Origin: Gammaproteobacteria bacterium RIFCSPHIGHO2_12_FULL_38_11
GTDB taxonomy: Bacteria > Pseudomonadota > Gammaproteobacteria > Coxiellales > Coxiellaceae
Direction of reading: 5' to 3'
DNA length: 13,009 bases
Assembly (NCBI GenBank): GCA_001801515.1
Contig: MGXX01000079.1
Span: 1 to 13,009, forward strand
Positions 1 through 7,053 of the stretch are shown piece after piece. Each line of letters begins with the position of its first letter. The first letter of the stretch is position 1. Made by a program: the position numbers and the translations under genes. The notes under the pieces are model-generated. The model made no database searches, was not told the DNA's origin, and saw only the letters and a list, made by a program, of their open reading frames with translations.

Positions 1-100
1 TAAACTATTTTTTCTTTTCTGTCCATTATTTATCTTAAAATCATCTCAGAATTTTCGTTCGAACTGTTCAGTTTATAAACTTTGGTGAAATCGCCGTGTG

Positions 101-136
101 TTATCACCAAATCGACATTTGTTTATTTGGTGATAA
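101..136. repeat. 12-bp inverted repeat with 12-nt loop
   Basis: TTATCACCAAAT at 101-112 is the exact reverse complement of ATTTGGTGATAA at 125-136. A third partial copy, TTTGGTGA, lies at 81-88. There is no T-run on either side, so a protein-binding site or dispersed repeat is likelier than an intrinsic terminator. Confidence 0.5.
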
Positions 137-351
137 ACAAAAAGGCATAGCCTGGCACCACTACCACTTTTTTCAAACATGGGTATCTATACAAGCTTAA
201 AAATGTGATGGGCTTGAAGTGGAGACACGCGCGGAGCGTTGTATAACGTGCGACATTATTGATAAAAGCATATTTTTTAGCATCCGATAATCTTGAAAAG
301 TGCAAAAGCGGAACAAGTGATGCGAAGAATGATGCATTGCAATATTTTCAT

Positions 352-385
352 GCAGCGCAAACATGTTTGCAACGCTTGTTGCGCT
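352..385. repeat. Nested palindromes around GCAAACATGTTTGC
   Basis: A perfect 14-bp palindrome, GCAAACATGTTTGC, lies at 357-370. AGCGCAA (354-360) can also pair with TTGCGCT (379-385), giving an alternative hairpin. The role is unknown. Confidence 0.45.
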
Positions 386-434
386 CGCATTGCATTTTCA
401 AAATTATCGATCGTTGTACTTAATTGCTTTTTTA

Positions 435-492
435 AAACCCATCATGGGGTTTAGATGCGAGCTTCACGCGCGGCTCAACTTTGCCCGTGAAG
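435..492 (-). terminator. Two hairpins downstream of the leftward gene (weak terminator candidate)
   Basis: Just beyond the stop of the leftward gene ending at 505 are two stem-loops. CTTCACG (462-468) pairs with CGTGAAG (486-492). Next, AAACCC (435-440) pairs with GGGTTT (447-452) around a 6-nt loop. On the minus strand the second stem is followed by only a short T tract and then A's, so this is a weak intrinsic terminator at best. Confidence 0.3.
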
Positions 493-504
493 GCGCATAG
501 GGGG

Positions 505-1617
505 TTAAATGTTATGATGATTACTTTGCATTCTTAATGCTTCGTGCATCTCTAATCCAGCGTCTTCTGGCTTATTAGGACCTTTTTTCTCCCAGAAAGC
601 CCAATTAATTTTTTTAGTAGGCTCGTGGGCTATTACGGGTTCCGAAAAAACAAGTCGAGGGTGTAGGGCTTTGCAGCAATTATTCATCGCCACAATAAAA
701 TCCTTCAGTAATTTTTTTGTTGTTGGATCGAGCGGCTTAACAGCTTCTTCGAAAGAATTGTACGCTGTTTTTACCGTATTTCTAATGTCAACCGTCGCAT
801 TTCTATTTTCTGAGTTGAGTGTCTCAGGTAATGAATTAATGTTTAATAAAAAATTGAAAGTGGGTTCCAGTAGTGGCAGTAATTTTATCAGTATTTCAAA
901 ATCCTTAGTGTCAGTAATTATTTTTAAGAGGGAGGACAGTATGCTTGCCTCTGTTTTGCTGTATATCATTGATATTTTTGGAAAACTTTCGACTAATGAA
1001 TTCAGGGCATTTTTTAGACCTATACAATTAAAAAAGTTTCTAATAGCATGCTGCGTTGCTTTACCGCAATTTGCGCTATCCAGCAAGAATGCTTTAACAG
1101 CATTTTTTTTCACTGTTTCAGCTGCTTCTTGCATTTTTTTAAGGTTTTCTGATTCATCTCCGATTATTTCTTTTTTCGTAGCTTCAATTTCTGCTGGTGA
1201 TAATCCTGCGTACGATGAATTTGCTGCAATCTTTGCCGTCATAAATTTTCCATTTAATGCGAACTGAAGGGAATGAAATTGCTTAATTTTCTCTTGAGCT
1301 ACAAAATCGCTTTCTAAAATTTTCTTTAGCGCTTGGCTACCCCTTGATTTAGGCGAAAGTTTTAGTATTTCTTCACAAAGTTGTGCGAATTCTTCAGAAG
1401 GTGCGTTGTCGATTCTCGTAATTAATGCTGTGATATCTTCAGCAGATATTTCTTTTCTTGTATTGTAGTCAGCTGTGGTTTTGGCCAACGCGCCTAGGAG
1501 AGTGACGGGAAAAAATATAAGGGCAGGAACGGCGGCCCAATCATCATAGTATGCACCATTTAGATTGCGGTTATACAAATCACCAAAATCTTTCCCTTGT
1601 TTAGAATCCGGTCTCAT
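505..1617 (-). CDS. Protein of unknown function with one N-terminal membrane segment
   Basis: I do not recognise the family. The frame is open up to an ATG at 1629 (374 codons), but the in-frame ATG at 1617 has a better Shine-Dalgarno (TGAGG about 6-7 nt upstream), whereas 1629 has almost none; I prefer 1617 (370 residues). Near the N-terminus, a run starting at about residue 31 of the longer form (WAAVPALIFF and following) is hydrophobic for some 18-20 residues and could be a membrane segment. There is no classical cleavable signal peptide. The rest is mostly charged and probably helical, with a Lys/Glu-rich stretch at about 143-180. The C-terminus is polar, with several acidic residues 10-20 positions from the end. 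The gene stands alone, with repeat-rich DNA on both sides. If the host is Legionellales, a secreted effector is conceivable, but nothing in the sequence proves it. Confidence 0.6.
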   Translation of the reverse strand: MRPDSKQGKDFGDLYNRNLNGAYYDDWAAVPALIFFPVTLLGALAKTTADYNTRKEISAEDITALITRIDNAPSEEFAQLCEEILKLSPKSRGSQALKKILESDFVAQEKIKQFHSLQFALNGKFMTAKIAANSSYAGLSPAEIEATKKEIIGDESENLKKMQEAAETVKKNAVKAFLLDSANCGKATQHAIRNFFNCIGLKNALNSLVESFPKISMIYSKTEASILSSLLKIITDTKDFEILIKLLPLLEPTFNFLLNINSLPETLNSENRNATVDIRNTVKTAYNSFEEAVKPLDPTTKKLLKDFIVAMNNCCKALHPRLVFSEPVIAHEPTKKINWAFWEKKGPNKPEDAGLEMHEALRMQSNHHNI

Positions 1618-1693
1618 TTTCAGCCTCATTTAGGTTATATTTAGCAAGAAATTACCACAATTGTACCTGATGTATGTTAAAGAAATATTAAGT

Positions 1694-1721
1694 TGGAAAG
1701 TCTTATGTGGAAAGTCTTATG
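1694..1721. repeat. 14-bp perfect tandem duplication
   Basis: TGGAAAGTCTTATG occurs twice head to tail (1694-1707 and 1708-1721). It lies upstream of the leftward gene and looks like a recent slippage or duplication event. Confidence 0.7.
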
Positions 1722-1769
1722 CAGGGCTCCCGCATTAAAAGTTAAACAATTTAAGCATTTTTATTCGAG

Positions 1770-1919
1770 GCCAATGGAAGCGAGAGCGCAAGCGACCGCG
1801 AAACTTGCATGCACAGTAGCGCTGTATCTTATCAGAGGTTTGTCCGTACCTGTCCAATCATGAAAAAACCTATTGAGCGCGCAAGTTTCGCGGTCGCTTG
1901 CGCTCTCGCTTCCATTGGC
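1770..1919. repeat. 39-bp perfect inverted repeat with 72-bp spacer
   Basis: The arm at 1770-1808 (starting GCCAATGGAAGCGAGAGCGC) is the exact reverse complement of the arm at 1881-1919 (ending CGCTTCCATTGGC). The arms are markedly GC-richer than the surrounding DNA. The 72-bp centre codes for nothing obvious. I see no matching short target duplication outside the arms. The shape fits a miniature inverted-repeat element or a REP/BIME-like repeat. A transcript across it would form a very stable hairpin. Confidence 0.8.
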
Positions 1920-1940
1920 ACTGTTAATGGTTACTGTAAA

Positions 1941-2137
1941 AGTTGAGAATGGCGTCATATACGATACTATCGTATAGAAAACGCGTAATTTATACGATAC
2001 TAACGAATAGCTTGTAGCGCATGGATTTTGAAATGTTATTTCGTGCATGTTTCTAAATATTATAAAAAAACAGCGTGAGCTTGAAGAATACTGTAAAATT
2101 ATATCGTTAAAACTTTTAGTACAGTTGAGAATGGCGT
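1941..2137. repeat. 15-bp direct repeats flanking a 167-bp segment
   Basis: AGTTGAGAATGGCGT is present at 1941-1955 and again at 2123-2137. The segment between contains the two operator-like palindromes and no convincing gene. The repeat may mark an old duplication, or two copies of a regulatory or repeat-element edge. Confidence 0.6.
1958..2009. promoter_or_regulatory. Pair of TATACGATA-type palindromes (operator candidates)
   Basis: TATACGATA-C-TATCGTATA at 1958-1976 is a perfect 9+1+9 palindrome. A second, imperfect copy, TATACGATA-C-TAACGAATA, lies at 1991-2009, exactly 33 bp (about three helical turns) further on. Two same-face copies suggest binding of a dimeric regulator. The next gene is the rightward unknown gene starting at 2190, so it is the natural candidate target, though about 180 bp separate them. 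Confidence 0.4.
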
Positions 2138-2189
2138 GCTGCGCAGAATTTCGTGTGATTACATCACTAAACAAAAATAGGATTAGATT

Positions 2190-2744
2190 ATGGGAACTTA
2201 TTTAGCTGTAGGAATCGTGCAAAATATTCTTCTTGATAAGAAAAGAATCTTAAACAAAAAAATAACAACAGATATCATTATTAATAAATTAAAAGAAGAA
2301 ATAAACATTGATTATTACCAGCACAGTGAAGATTCTGATAAGCATTATTGGAAAATTAATCCTGAAATTCTTGAAGGAAATTTGACTGAATTTTTAGAAA
2401 TACAATTTCAAATGTATAATCGAAGTATAGATCAAAACATGCAAGAAACCCTTCATCAACTTAGGCAATTGAAAGCAGGTCCTTTATTAATCGAATTGGC
2501 TGCAAGCAAAAAGTTAATGCATTTTCAATTAATTAACAATATTGTCGATTCCATCAGAGTATTTGATGCCAATGGTTTTCAATCAGACATTGTTATCAAC
2601 TATCAACTCATATCTTTCTTCATCGATGGGAAAATTCTTATGGAGTGCTATGAAAATATTTTTAAGTATCTTGAAAATGTTGTTCGGCTTCAAAAATCAC
2701 AATATCCAATAGCTGACTGTATTAAAATTTGCATAACGGGTTAA
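2190..2744 (+). CDS. Hypothetical 184-residue cytoplasmic protein
   Basis: I do not recognise this protein. The ATG at 2190 has a good Shine-Dalgarno (AGGA, about 7-8 nt upstream). The product is Ile/Leu/Lys/Asn-rich, has no signal peptide or membrane segment, and is probably mostly helical. No catalytic or metal-binding motif is visible. It ends 48 bp before dnaG on the same strand and occupies the place where rpsU (or rpsU plus a GatB/Yqey-type gene) is usual in gammaproteobacteria. Very AT-rich codon use suggests either a lineage-specific gene or acquired DNA. A functional link to dnaG cannot be inferred from proximity alone. Confidence 0.6.
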   Translation: MGTYLAVGIVQNILLDKKRILNKKITTDIIINKLKEEINIDYYQHSEDSDKHYWKINPEILEGNLTEFLEIQFQMYNRSIDQNMQETLHQLRQLKAGPLLIELAASKKLMHFQLINNIVDSIRVFDANGFQSDIVINYQLISFFIDGKILMECYENIFKYLENVVRLQKSQYPIADCIKICITG

Positions 2745-2780
2745 GATATGGAACATTAACCATACCATGCCAAAATCGGC

Positions 2781-2792
2781 TACACTATCCCC
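2781..2792 (+). promoter_or_regulatory. Possible dnaG -10 element just ahead of the start codon
   Basis: TACACT at 2781-2786 resembles a sigma-70 -10 box. A start site 6-8 nt downstream would fall almost on the dnaG ATG at 2793, and no Shine-Dalgarno is visible before that ATG. This would give a leaderless or near-leaderless dnaG message. The -35 region is weak (TTAACC-like, spacing about 19). Confidence 0.25.
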
Positions 2793-4565
2793 ATGAAAAA
2801 CCTTATCCCCAAACCATTCATCCAAGATGTCGTCGCCCGTACAGACATTGTTACGGTCATAGGTAGTCGCCTTGAATTAAAGAAACGCGGCTCTACGCAT
2901 ACCGCCTGTTGTCCCTTTCATTCTGAAAAGACACCGTCATTTTCCGTCAGCCAATCAAAACAATTCTATTATTGTTTTGGCTGCGGTGCACATGGCAATG
3001 CCATTGGCTTTTTAATGGAATATGACCATTTGTCGTTTGTCGATGCTGTAACAGATTTGGCGAATCAGCTGGGTATGACTGTACCTTTAGAAGCAGGGAA
3101 TTCGGAAACATCACAAAATGAAGTGCTTTATACATTACTTTATAATGCGCAAGTTCTTTATGAAAAAGAATTGAAAAAATCACAAACGGCCATTGATTAT
3201 TTAAAAAATCGCGGATTAACGGGTACAATTGCAAAAGAATTTGGTGTAGGGTATGCGCCGAATGCGTGGGAATTTTTATCTCAGGCCTTAGGAAAAAATA
3301 AATCCGAGCGTGAATTACTAACAACAGCTGGATTGTTAATTCCCAAAGACGCTCGCCATTATGATCGTTTTCGTGATCGCATTTTATTCCCTATTCGTGA
3401 TGTGCGTGGACGCACTATTGGTTTTGGTGGGCGTACACTCGCCAATGACATCCCAAAATATTTAAATTCACCCGAAACACCTGTTTTTCACAAGAATCAG
3501 ACGTTGTATGGTTTATATGAAGTGTGTCAGCATCATCGAAAATTAAGCAAAGCTTTGGTTGTTGAAGGCTATTTAGATGTTATTTCTTTAGCACAGCATA
3601 ATATAAATTATGCAGTTGCTACATTGGGAACGGCATTGAACAGCAAACATGTTCAATTATTATTGCGGTATACATCTGATATTGTTTTTTGTTTTGATGG
3701 CGACAATGCAGGCCAAAAGGCAGCCTGGAAAGCATTATTGTTTAGCTTGCCTTTATTGCGTGATGGATTAAATATTCGTTTTTTATTTTTACCGCAAAGC
3801 GAAGACCCGGATAGCTTGGTGAAAAAAATTGGACAAGAGGCCTTTGAAAAATTAATTGATAGCGCCATTGCATTGCCGACGGTATTTTTTGATGAATTGG
3901 AAAAAGAATTTCCCAGTGATTCGATTGCCGGAAAAGCCGCGTTTGCAAAAACGGCTAATGAGCATATTAATACAATGCCCGAAGGCATTTATCGAAATTT
4001 ATTGTTAGATCAATTGGCGGATAAATTAAAGGTTAAACGTGCGGATATTACTCAATTCTCGAGTAAAACAAATACGGCGAATATACCAGTGCCAATTGTA
4101 GTGCCGCGCCGTTCATACACAAAATTAAATCCCGCAAAAATTGCTATTCAATTACTGTTGCAACAACCTTCATTAGCAGCGGAAGCATCTCATGTGTTGG
4201 CTTTTAATCACAGCGAAAAGACGCAAGGGAAAATGTTGTTGCTGAGTTTAATTGAACGCTGCAAAAAAAATGCGTATCGTCATTTGGGTGAATTATTAGA
4301 AGATATTGATGACCTGGCTGAACGTTCATTGTTGGCCAAACTGGCTTCATTTCCCTTGAAAATTCCAGTCGATGGGTACGTTGCTGAATTTGTTGGCGCT
4401 TTGCAGCGACTGCATGAACAAGATCAGGCGTATCAGTTATCTGTTTTGATTGCGAAAGCAAAGCAAAATGAATTAAGTTTGGATGAAAAACAGCTCTTGC
4501 AATTATTGTTGGCGAAAAAACAGGCGAGCAGGGGGTTGGGGATCGAGGATCAGGGATCGGTATAA
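2793..4565 (+). CDS. dnaG: DNA primase DnaG
   Basis: Synthesises RNA primers at the replication fork, acting with replicative helicase DnaB and SSB. The 590-residue length is close to that of E. coli DnaG (581). The N-terminal CHC2 zinc-binding domain is intact: C40-x2-H43 and C61-x2-C64. The catalytic core follows, with a conserved basic RFRDRILFPI segment around 192-201 and a TOPRIM fold whose acidic residues are E258 (VVEGYLD) and D302/D304 (FDGD). The C-terminal part, about 430-575, matches the position of the helical DnaB-interaction domain. The start at 2793 gives the canonical primase N-terminus (IPKPFIQDVVARTDIV) but lacks a clear ribosome binding site. The last residues (ASRGLGIEDQGSV) are encoded by an abrupt G-rich heptamer repeat and look like an acquired tail. 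rpoD follows 163 bp downstream, as in the macromolecular synthesis operon; rpsU is missing upstream. Confidence 0.97.
   Translation: MKNLIPKPFIQDVVARTDIVTVIGSRLELKKRGSTHTACCPFHSEKTPSFSVSQSKQFYYCFGCGAHGNAIGFLMEYDHLSFVDAVTDLANQLGMTVPLEAGNSETSQNEVLYTLLYNAQVLYEKELKKSQTAIDYLKNRGLTGTIAKEFGVGYAPNAWEFLSQALGKNKSERELLTTAGLLIPKDARHYDRFRDRILFPIRDVRGRTIGFGGRTLANDIPKYLNSPETPVFHKNQTLYGLYEVCQHHRKLSKALVVEGYLDVISLAQHNINYAVATLGTALNSKHVQLLLRYTSDIVFCFDGDNAGQKAAWKALLFSLPLLRDGLNIRFLFLPQSEDPDSLVKKIGQEAFEKLIDSAIALPTVFFDELEKEFPSDSIAGKAAFAKTANEHINTMPEGIYRNLLLDQLADKLKVKRADITQFSSKTNTANIPVPIVVPRRSYTKLNPAKIAIQLLLQQPSLAAEASHVLAFNHSEKTQGKMLLLSLIERCKKNAYRHLGELLEDIDDLAERSLLAKLASFPLKIPVDGYVAEFVGALQRLHEQDQAYQLSVLIAKAKQNELSLDEKQLLQLLLAKKQASRGLGIEDQGSV
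4539..4559. repeat. Three heptamers (GGGATCG type) at the end of dnaG
   Basis: GGGATCG, AGGATCA and GGGATCG follow each other at 4539-4545, 4546-4552 and 4553-4559, preceded by more G-rich DNA. The composition contrasts sharply with the AT-rich gene around it. The array encodes the last residues of DnaG and runs up to its stop. Confidence 0.6.
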
Positions 4566-4566
4566 T
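4561..4566 (+). promoter_or_regulatory. Candidate -10 box upstream of rpoD
   Basis: A consensus TATAAT overlaps the dnaG stop codon. A TTGGGG hexamer lies 19 bp upstream, a poor -35 at non-ideal spacing. It would give a 5' leader of about 155 nt for rpoD. The support is the exact -10 match only. Confidence 0.25.
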
Positions 4567-4728
4567 GTTGCGTTTGAATGACAAGTTGAATTTTGGTTTC
4601 AACCCCTGATTTCCTACAGCTGATCACTTGCATTAACAAACATTAATAAAACGCTGGCCTAATACTAACTCAAGCGTTAAAATACTGGGTTTATAAAACA
4701 GCACGAATAATCAGTGAGTTAAGTTTCC

Positions 4729-6723
4729 ATGGCATCAAAAATTATCGTTTCTCCTCAGTTATCACAGCCCATCTCCACTGGAAATTCCGGCTTTAATGCG
4801 TTGACGCAAGAAGCAAAGCGAAAAGGCTACCTCACCCATGAAGATTTATTAAATTTACTGCCAGCAGATTTTGTTGATCCTAATCAATTAGAAAGCATTA
4901 TTGATCGTTTAAATGAAATGGGTATTCGTGTTTATGAAGTACCACCTGATAACGATGAGCTTTTATTGGATAATAGTGACGATGATGATGAAGAAATTAC
5001 AGAAGTCATCGAAGCCATTGCAACAGAAAATCGCACAACAGATCCCGTGCGCATGTATATGCGTGAAATGGGTAGCGTTGAATTGCTGACCCGCGAAGGT
5101 GAGATTGAAATTGCGAAACGCATCGAAATAGGCATTCGTCAAGTGATGGGCGCTTTGCTTTATTATCCTGAAATTATTGAATCATTTATTAAGCGTTATC
5201 ATAAAATCGTAGCGCTTGAAGGTCGCTTGAGCGATATTATTGCGGGTTATTTTGAAACAGAAGAAGAAACTGCAGCGAAAGCGCAAATTGTTGCCGCTGC
5301 CAAATTAGCAAAAGAAAAAGAACTTGAATTGGCAGCGATTGCAGAAGAGGCAGAATTGGCGGTCATTGCAGCCGCTGCAAAAGCAAAGGCAAAAGTGAAA
5401 GTTGATGAAGAGGATGATGAAGAAGAAAAAAATAAAGATAAAGAAGATGAAGAAATTGTTGCTGCGGGTGCTGATGATGATGAAGATGCTTTTGGTGATG
5501 GTGGACCTGATCCTATCTACACTGCCGAACAAATGGCAATACTTGAAAGCTTATTTGAAAAATACACTGCCGCGATTAAAAAATACGGTAAGCAACATAA
5601 AACAACAGCGAAATATCGTGATGCGGTTTCCGAACATTATTCGAAATTTAAGTTATCTATTAAGCAATTCATGCGTCAAACGATGAAGCTACGTAATTTA
5701 TTACGTGAAACACGCGAACAAGAACGTATTGTGATGCGACACTGTGTTATTGATGCAAAAATGGTGCGTAAAGAGTTTGTTCATGCGTTTACGGGCAATG
5801 AATCCAATTTAAAATGGGTTGAAACTTATGTAAAAGCCAATCCAAAAATGAAAACATTGGCTAATTTTAAAAAAGAAATTCAGCGTGCGCAAAAAAAATT
5901 AGCGTTGATTGAAGAAACCAGTAATTTATTGATACCTGAAATTAAAGAAATTAATCGGCGTGTTTCAATTGGTGAAGCAAAATCTCGCCGGGCAAAAAAA
6001 GAAATGATAGAAGCGAATTTGCGATTGGTTATTTCGATTGCGAAGAAGTATACCAATCGTGGATTACAATTCCTCGATTTAATTCAAGAAGGTAATATCG
6101 GTTTGATGAAAGCGGTTGATAAATTTGAATATCGTCGTGGTTATAAATTTTCAACCTATGCAACCTGGTGGATTCGACAAGCCATTACGCGATCGATTGC
6201 TGATCAAGCACGTACTATTCGTATTCCAGTGCATATGATTGAAACGATTAATAAATTAAATCGTATTAGCCGACAATTAATGCAGGAAACGGGCACGGAG
6301 CCCACACCTGAAGAATTAAGTAAGCATATGGATATGCCGGAAGATAAGATTCGCAAAGTATTAAAAATTGCGAAAGAACCGATTTCTATGGAAACGCCGA
6401 TTGGTGAAGATGAAGATTCAAGTTTGGGTGATTTTATTGAAGACACGAATATTGAATCGCCGATTGATTTTGCAACGTCTTCTGGTTTACGCGAAGCGAT
6501 GCGCGAAGTATTATCCAGTTTAACGCCTCGCGAAGCGAAAGTACTGCGGATGCGCTTTGGTATCGATATGAATACTGATCACACTTTGGAAGAAGTGGGT
6601 AAACAATTTGATGTGACCCGTGAACGGATTCGTCAAATTGAAGCAAAAGCATTGCGTAAATTGCGTCATCCTACGCGTGCTGACAAGTTGCAGAGTTTCT
6701 TGGATCAGGAAGGTGAAAAATAA
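4729..6723 (+). CDS. rpoD: RNA polymerase primary sigma factor RpoD (sigma-70)
   Basis: Housekeeping sigma factor that directs core RNA polymerase to -10/-35 promoters. Region 1.1 is at about 20-80 and region 1.2 at about 103-135 ([20 protein letters not shown]). The non-conserved region spans roughly 140-385. Regions 2.1-2.4 occupy about 420-500, with [20 protein letters not shown] and the promoter-melting and -10 reading segment [20 protein letters not shown]. Region 3 follows at about 500-580, and region 4.2 at about 610-650 with its helix-turn-helix ([20 protein letters not shown]). The protein has 664 residues against 613 in E. coli. The extra length lies at about 176-262, an Ala/Lys/Glu-rich helical stretch followed by a strongly acidic one. 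The start at 4729 gives a normal N-terminus, but its ribosome binding site is weak. Confidence 0.98.
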   Translation: MASKIIVSPQLSQPISTGNSGFNALTQEAKRKGYLTHEDLLNLLPADFVDPNQLESIIDRLNEMGIRVYEVPPDNDELLLDNSDDDDEEITEVIEAIATENRTTDPVRMYMREMGSVELLTREGEIEIAKRIEIGIRQVMGALLYYPEIIESFIKRYHKIVALEGRLSDIIAGYFETEEETAAKAQIVAAAKLAKEKELELAAIAEEAELAVIAAAAKAKAKVKVDEEDDEEEKNKDKEDEEIVAAGADDDEDAFGDGGPDPIYTAEQMAILESLFEKYTAAIKKYGKQHKTTAKYRDAVSEHYSKFKLSIKQFMRQTMKLRNLLRETREQERIVMRHCVIDAKMVRKEFVHAFTGNESNLKWVETYVKANPKMKTLANFKKEIQRAQKKLALIEETSNLLIPEIKEINRRVSIGEAKSRRAKKEMIEANLRLVISIAKKYTNRGLQFLDLIQEGNIGLMKAVDKFEYRRGYKFSTYATWWIRQAITRSIADQARTIRIPVHMIETINKLNRISRQLMQETGTEPTPEELSKHMDMPEDKIRKVLKIAKEPISMETPIGEDEDSSLGDFIEDTNIESPIDFATSSGLREAMREVLSSLTPREAKVLRMRFGIDMNTDHTLEEVGKQFDVTRERIRQIEAKALRKLRHPTRADKLQSFLDQEGEK

Positions 6724-6753
6724 GTTTTAAGCGTAAAATCCCCTCGGCATCGC

Positions 6754-6808
6754 TGCCGCGCGATACCGACCCTCTTTTTCAAAAGGGGTGAAAAAGAAGC
6801 GGCAATTT
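6754..6808 (+). terminator. Terminator-like stem-loop between rpoD and the tRNA gene
   Basis: TGCCGC (6754-6759) can pair with GCGGCA (6799-6804), followed by TTTTA. Inside lies a second hairpin in which ACCC-CTTTT (6769-6779, one bulged T) pairs with AAAAGGGGT (6781-6789). The T tract is short, so termination may be partial, or the structure may be a processing site ahead of the tRNA. Confidence 0.35.
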
Positions 6809-6810
6809 TA

Positions 6811-6887
6811 GGGCTCATAGCTCAGTTGGTTAGAGCAGAGGACTCATAATCCTTTGGTCCTAGGTTCAAGTCCTAGTGGGCCCACCA
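6811..6887 (+). tRNA. tRNA-Ile2 (anticodon CAU, lysidine-type)
   Basis: A 77-nt cloverleaf with encoded CCA. Acceptor stem GGGCTCA/TGGGCCC; D stem GCTC/GAGC; anticodon stem GAGGA/TCCTT around loop CTCATAA; variable loop TGGTC; T arm CTAGG-TTCAAGT-CCTAG; discriminator A. The CAU anticodon fits either elongator Met or the minor Ile tRNA whose C34 is changed to lysidine by TilS so that it reads AUA. The C4-G69 pair, the TGGTC variable loop and the GGTTCAAGTCC T arm resemble E. coli ileX more than its metT, and an Ile(CAU) tRNA after rpoD is, as I recall, also found in Pseudomonas. I therefore favour Ile2. Its 3' end is a plausible integration target for the downstream recombinase. Confidence 0.8.
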
Positions 6888-6895
6888 TTTAAATC

Positions 6896-6915
6896 AATCA
6901 GTTACGCTGATTTTT
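6896..6915 (+). terminator. Short intrinsic terminator after the tRNA
   Basis: AATCAG (6896-6901) pairs with CTGATT (6907-6912) around a TTACG loop, followed by further T's. The stem is AT-rich and short, so it is probably modest in strength, but its position 8 nt after the CCA end fits a tRNA terminator. Confidence 0.45.
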
Positions 6916-6934
6916 CAAGTTTCTCTTTTTGAGT

Positions 6935-6954
6935 CTGTGTAATTCCTGTGTAAT
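6935..6954 (+). repeat. CTGTGTAAT direct repeat with 11-bp period
   Basis: CTGTGTAAT occurs at 6935-6943 and 6946-6954, one helical turn apart, about 50 bp after the tRNA 3' end. Short direct repeats beside an att site are typical of arm-type sites bound by tyrosine recombinases and excisionases, which is the suggested role here. Confidence 0.4.
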
Positions 6955-6981
6955 CAATAACAGATACGCTAAAAGTCAACG

Positions 6982-7021
6982 TTTCGAATATTTTGACAAT
7001 TTCGTTTATTTCGAATATGAT
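6982..7021 (+). promoter_or_regulatory. Strong sigma-70 promoter with two TTTCGAATAT operators
   Basis: TTGACA (6993-6998), a 17-bp spacer and TATGAT (7016-7021) make a near-consensus promoter about 30 bp before the HTH gene. TTTCGAATAT lies at 6982-6991 and again at 7009-7018, so one copy abuts the -35 and the other overlaps the -10; each contains the palindrome TTCGAA. This is the layout expected for autorepression by a DNA-binding antitoxin. Confidence 0.7.
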
Positions 7022-7053
7022 ATTCTTATCGAAAAACATCAAGAGACGTGATT

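Larger units (their letters stand above)
1..504. other. Repeat-rich spacer without a convincing gene
   Basis: About 500 bases with no reading frame I would call a gene; the only one above 60 codons (leftward, 123-305) runs through repeats and has no convincing ribosome binding site. The stretch holds several short hairpins, listed separately, and near-repeats of GCATTGCA at 334-341 and 388-395. It looks like non-coding DNA, possibly a copy of a dispersed repeat, but I cannot test copy number from one window. Confidence 0.5.

Noticed and set aside
123..305. 60-codon leftward frame
   Set aside because: It runs through repeat-rich DNA, has no good Shine-Dalgarno, and has a composition (VARYTTLRACLHF) typical of translated repeats.
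671..1267. 198-codon rightward open frame
   Set aside because: It is antisense to the leftward gene at 505-1617, which has better protein composition and a ribosome site. This frame is Ser/Phe-rich, as expected of a shadow of a Lys/Glu-rich gene.
1761..2174. 137-codon leftward frame
   Set aside because: Its last third is the translated 39-bp inverted repeat and its first part crosses the operator palindromes; no ribosome site or recognisable domain.
2947..3988. Leftward frames inside dnaG
   Set aside because: Antisense shadows of a complete, well-conserved primase gene.
5305..5686. Frames opposite or overlapping the acidic part of rpoD
   Set aside because: Homopolymer-like products (Phe/Ile or Met/Lys runs) that mirror the low-complexity GAA/GAT codons of rpoD.
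6811..6887. Assignment as elongator tRNA-Met
   Set aside because: The CAU anticodon allows it, but the C4-G69 pair, variable loop and T arm resemble the minor tRNA-Ile2. I keep Met as the alternative.
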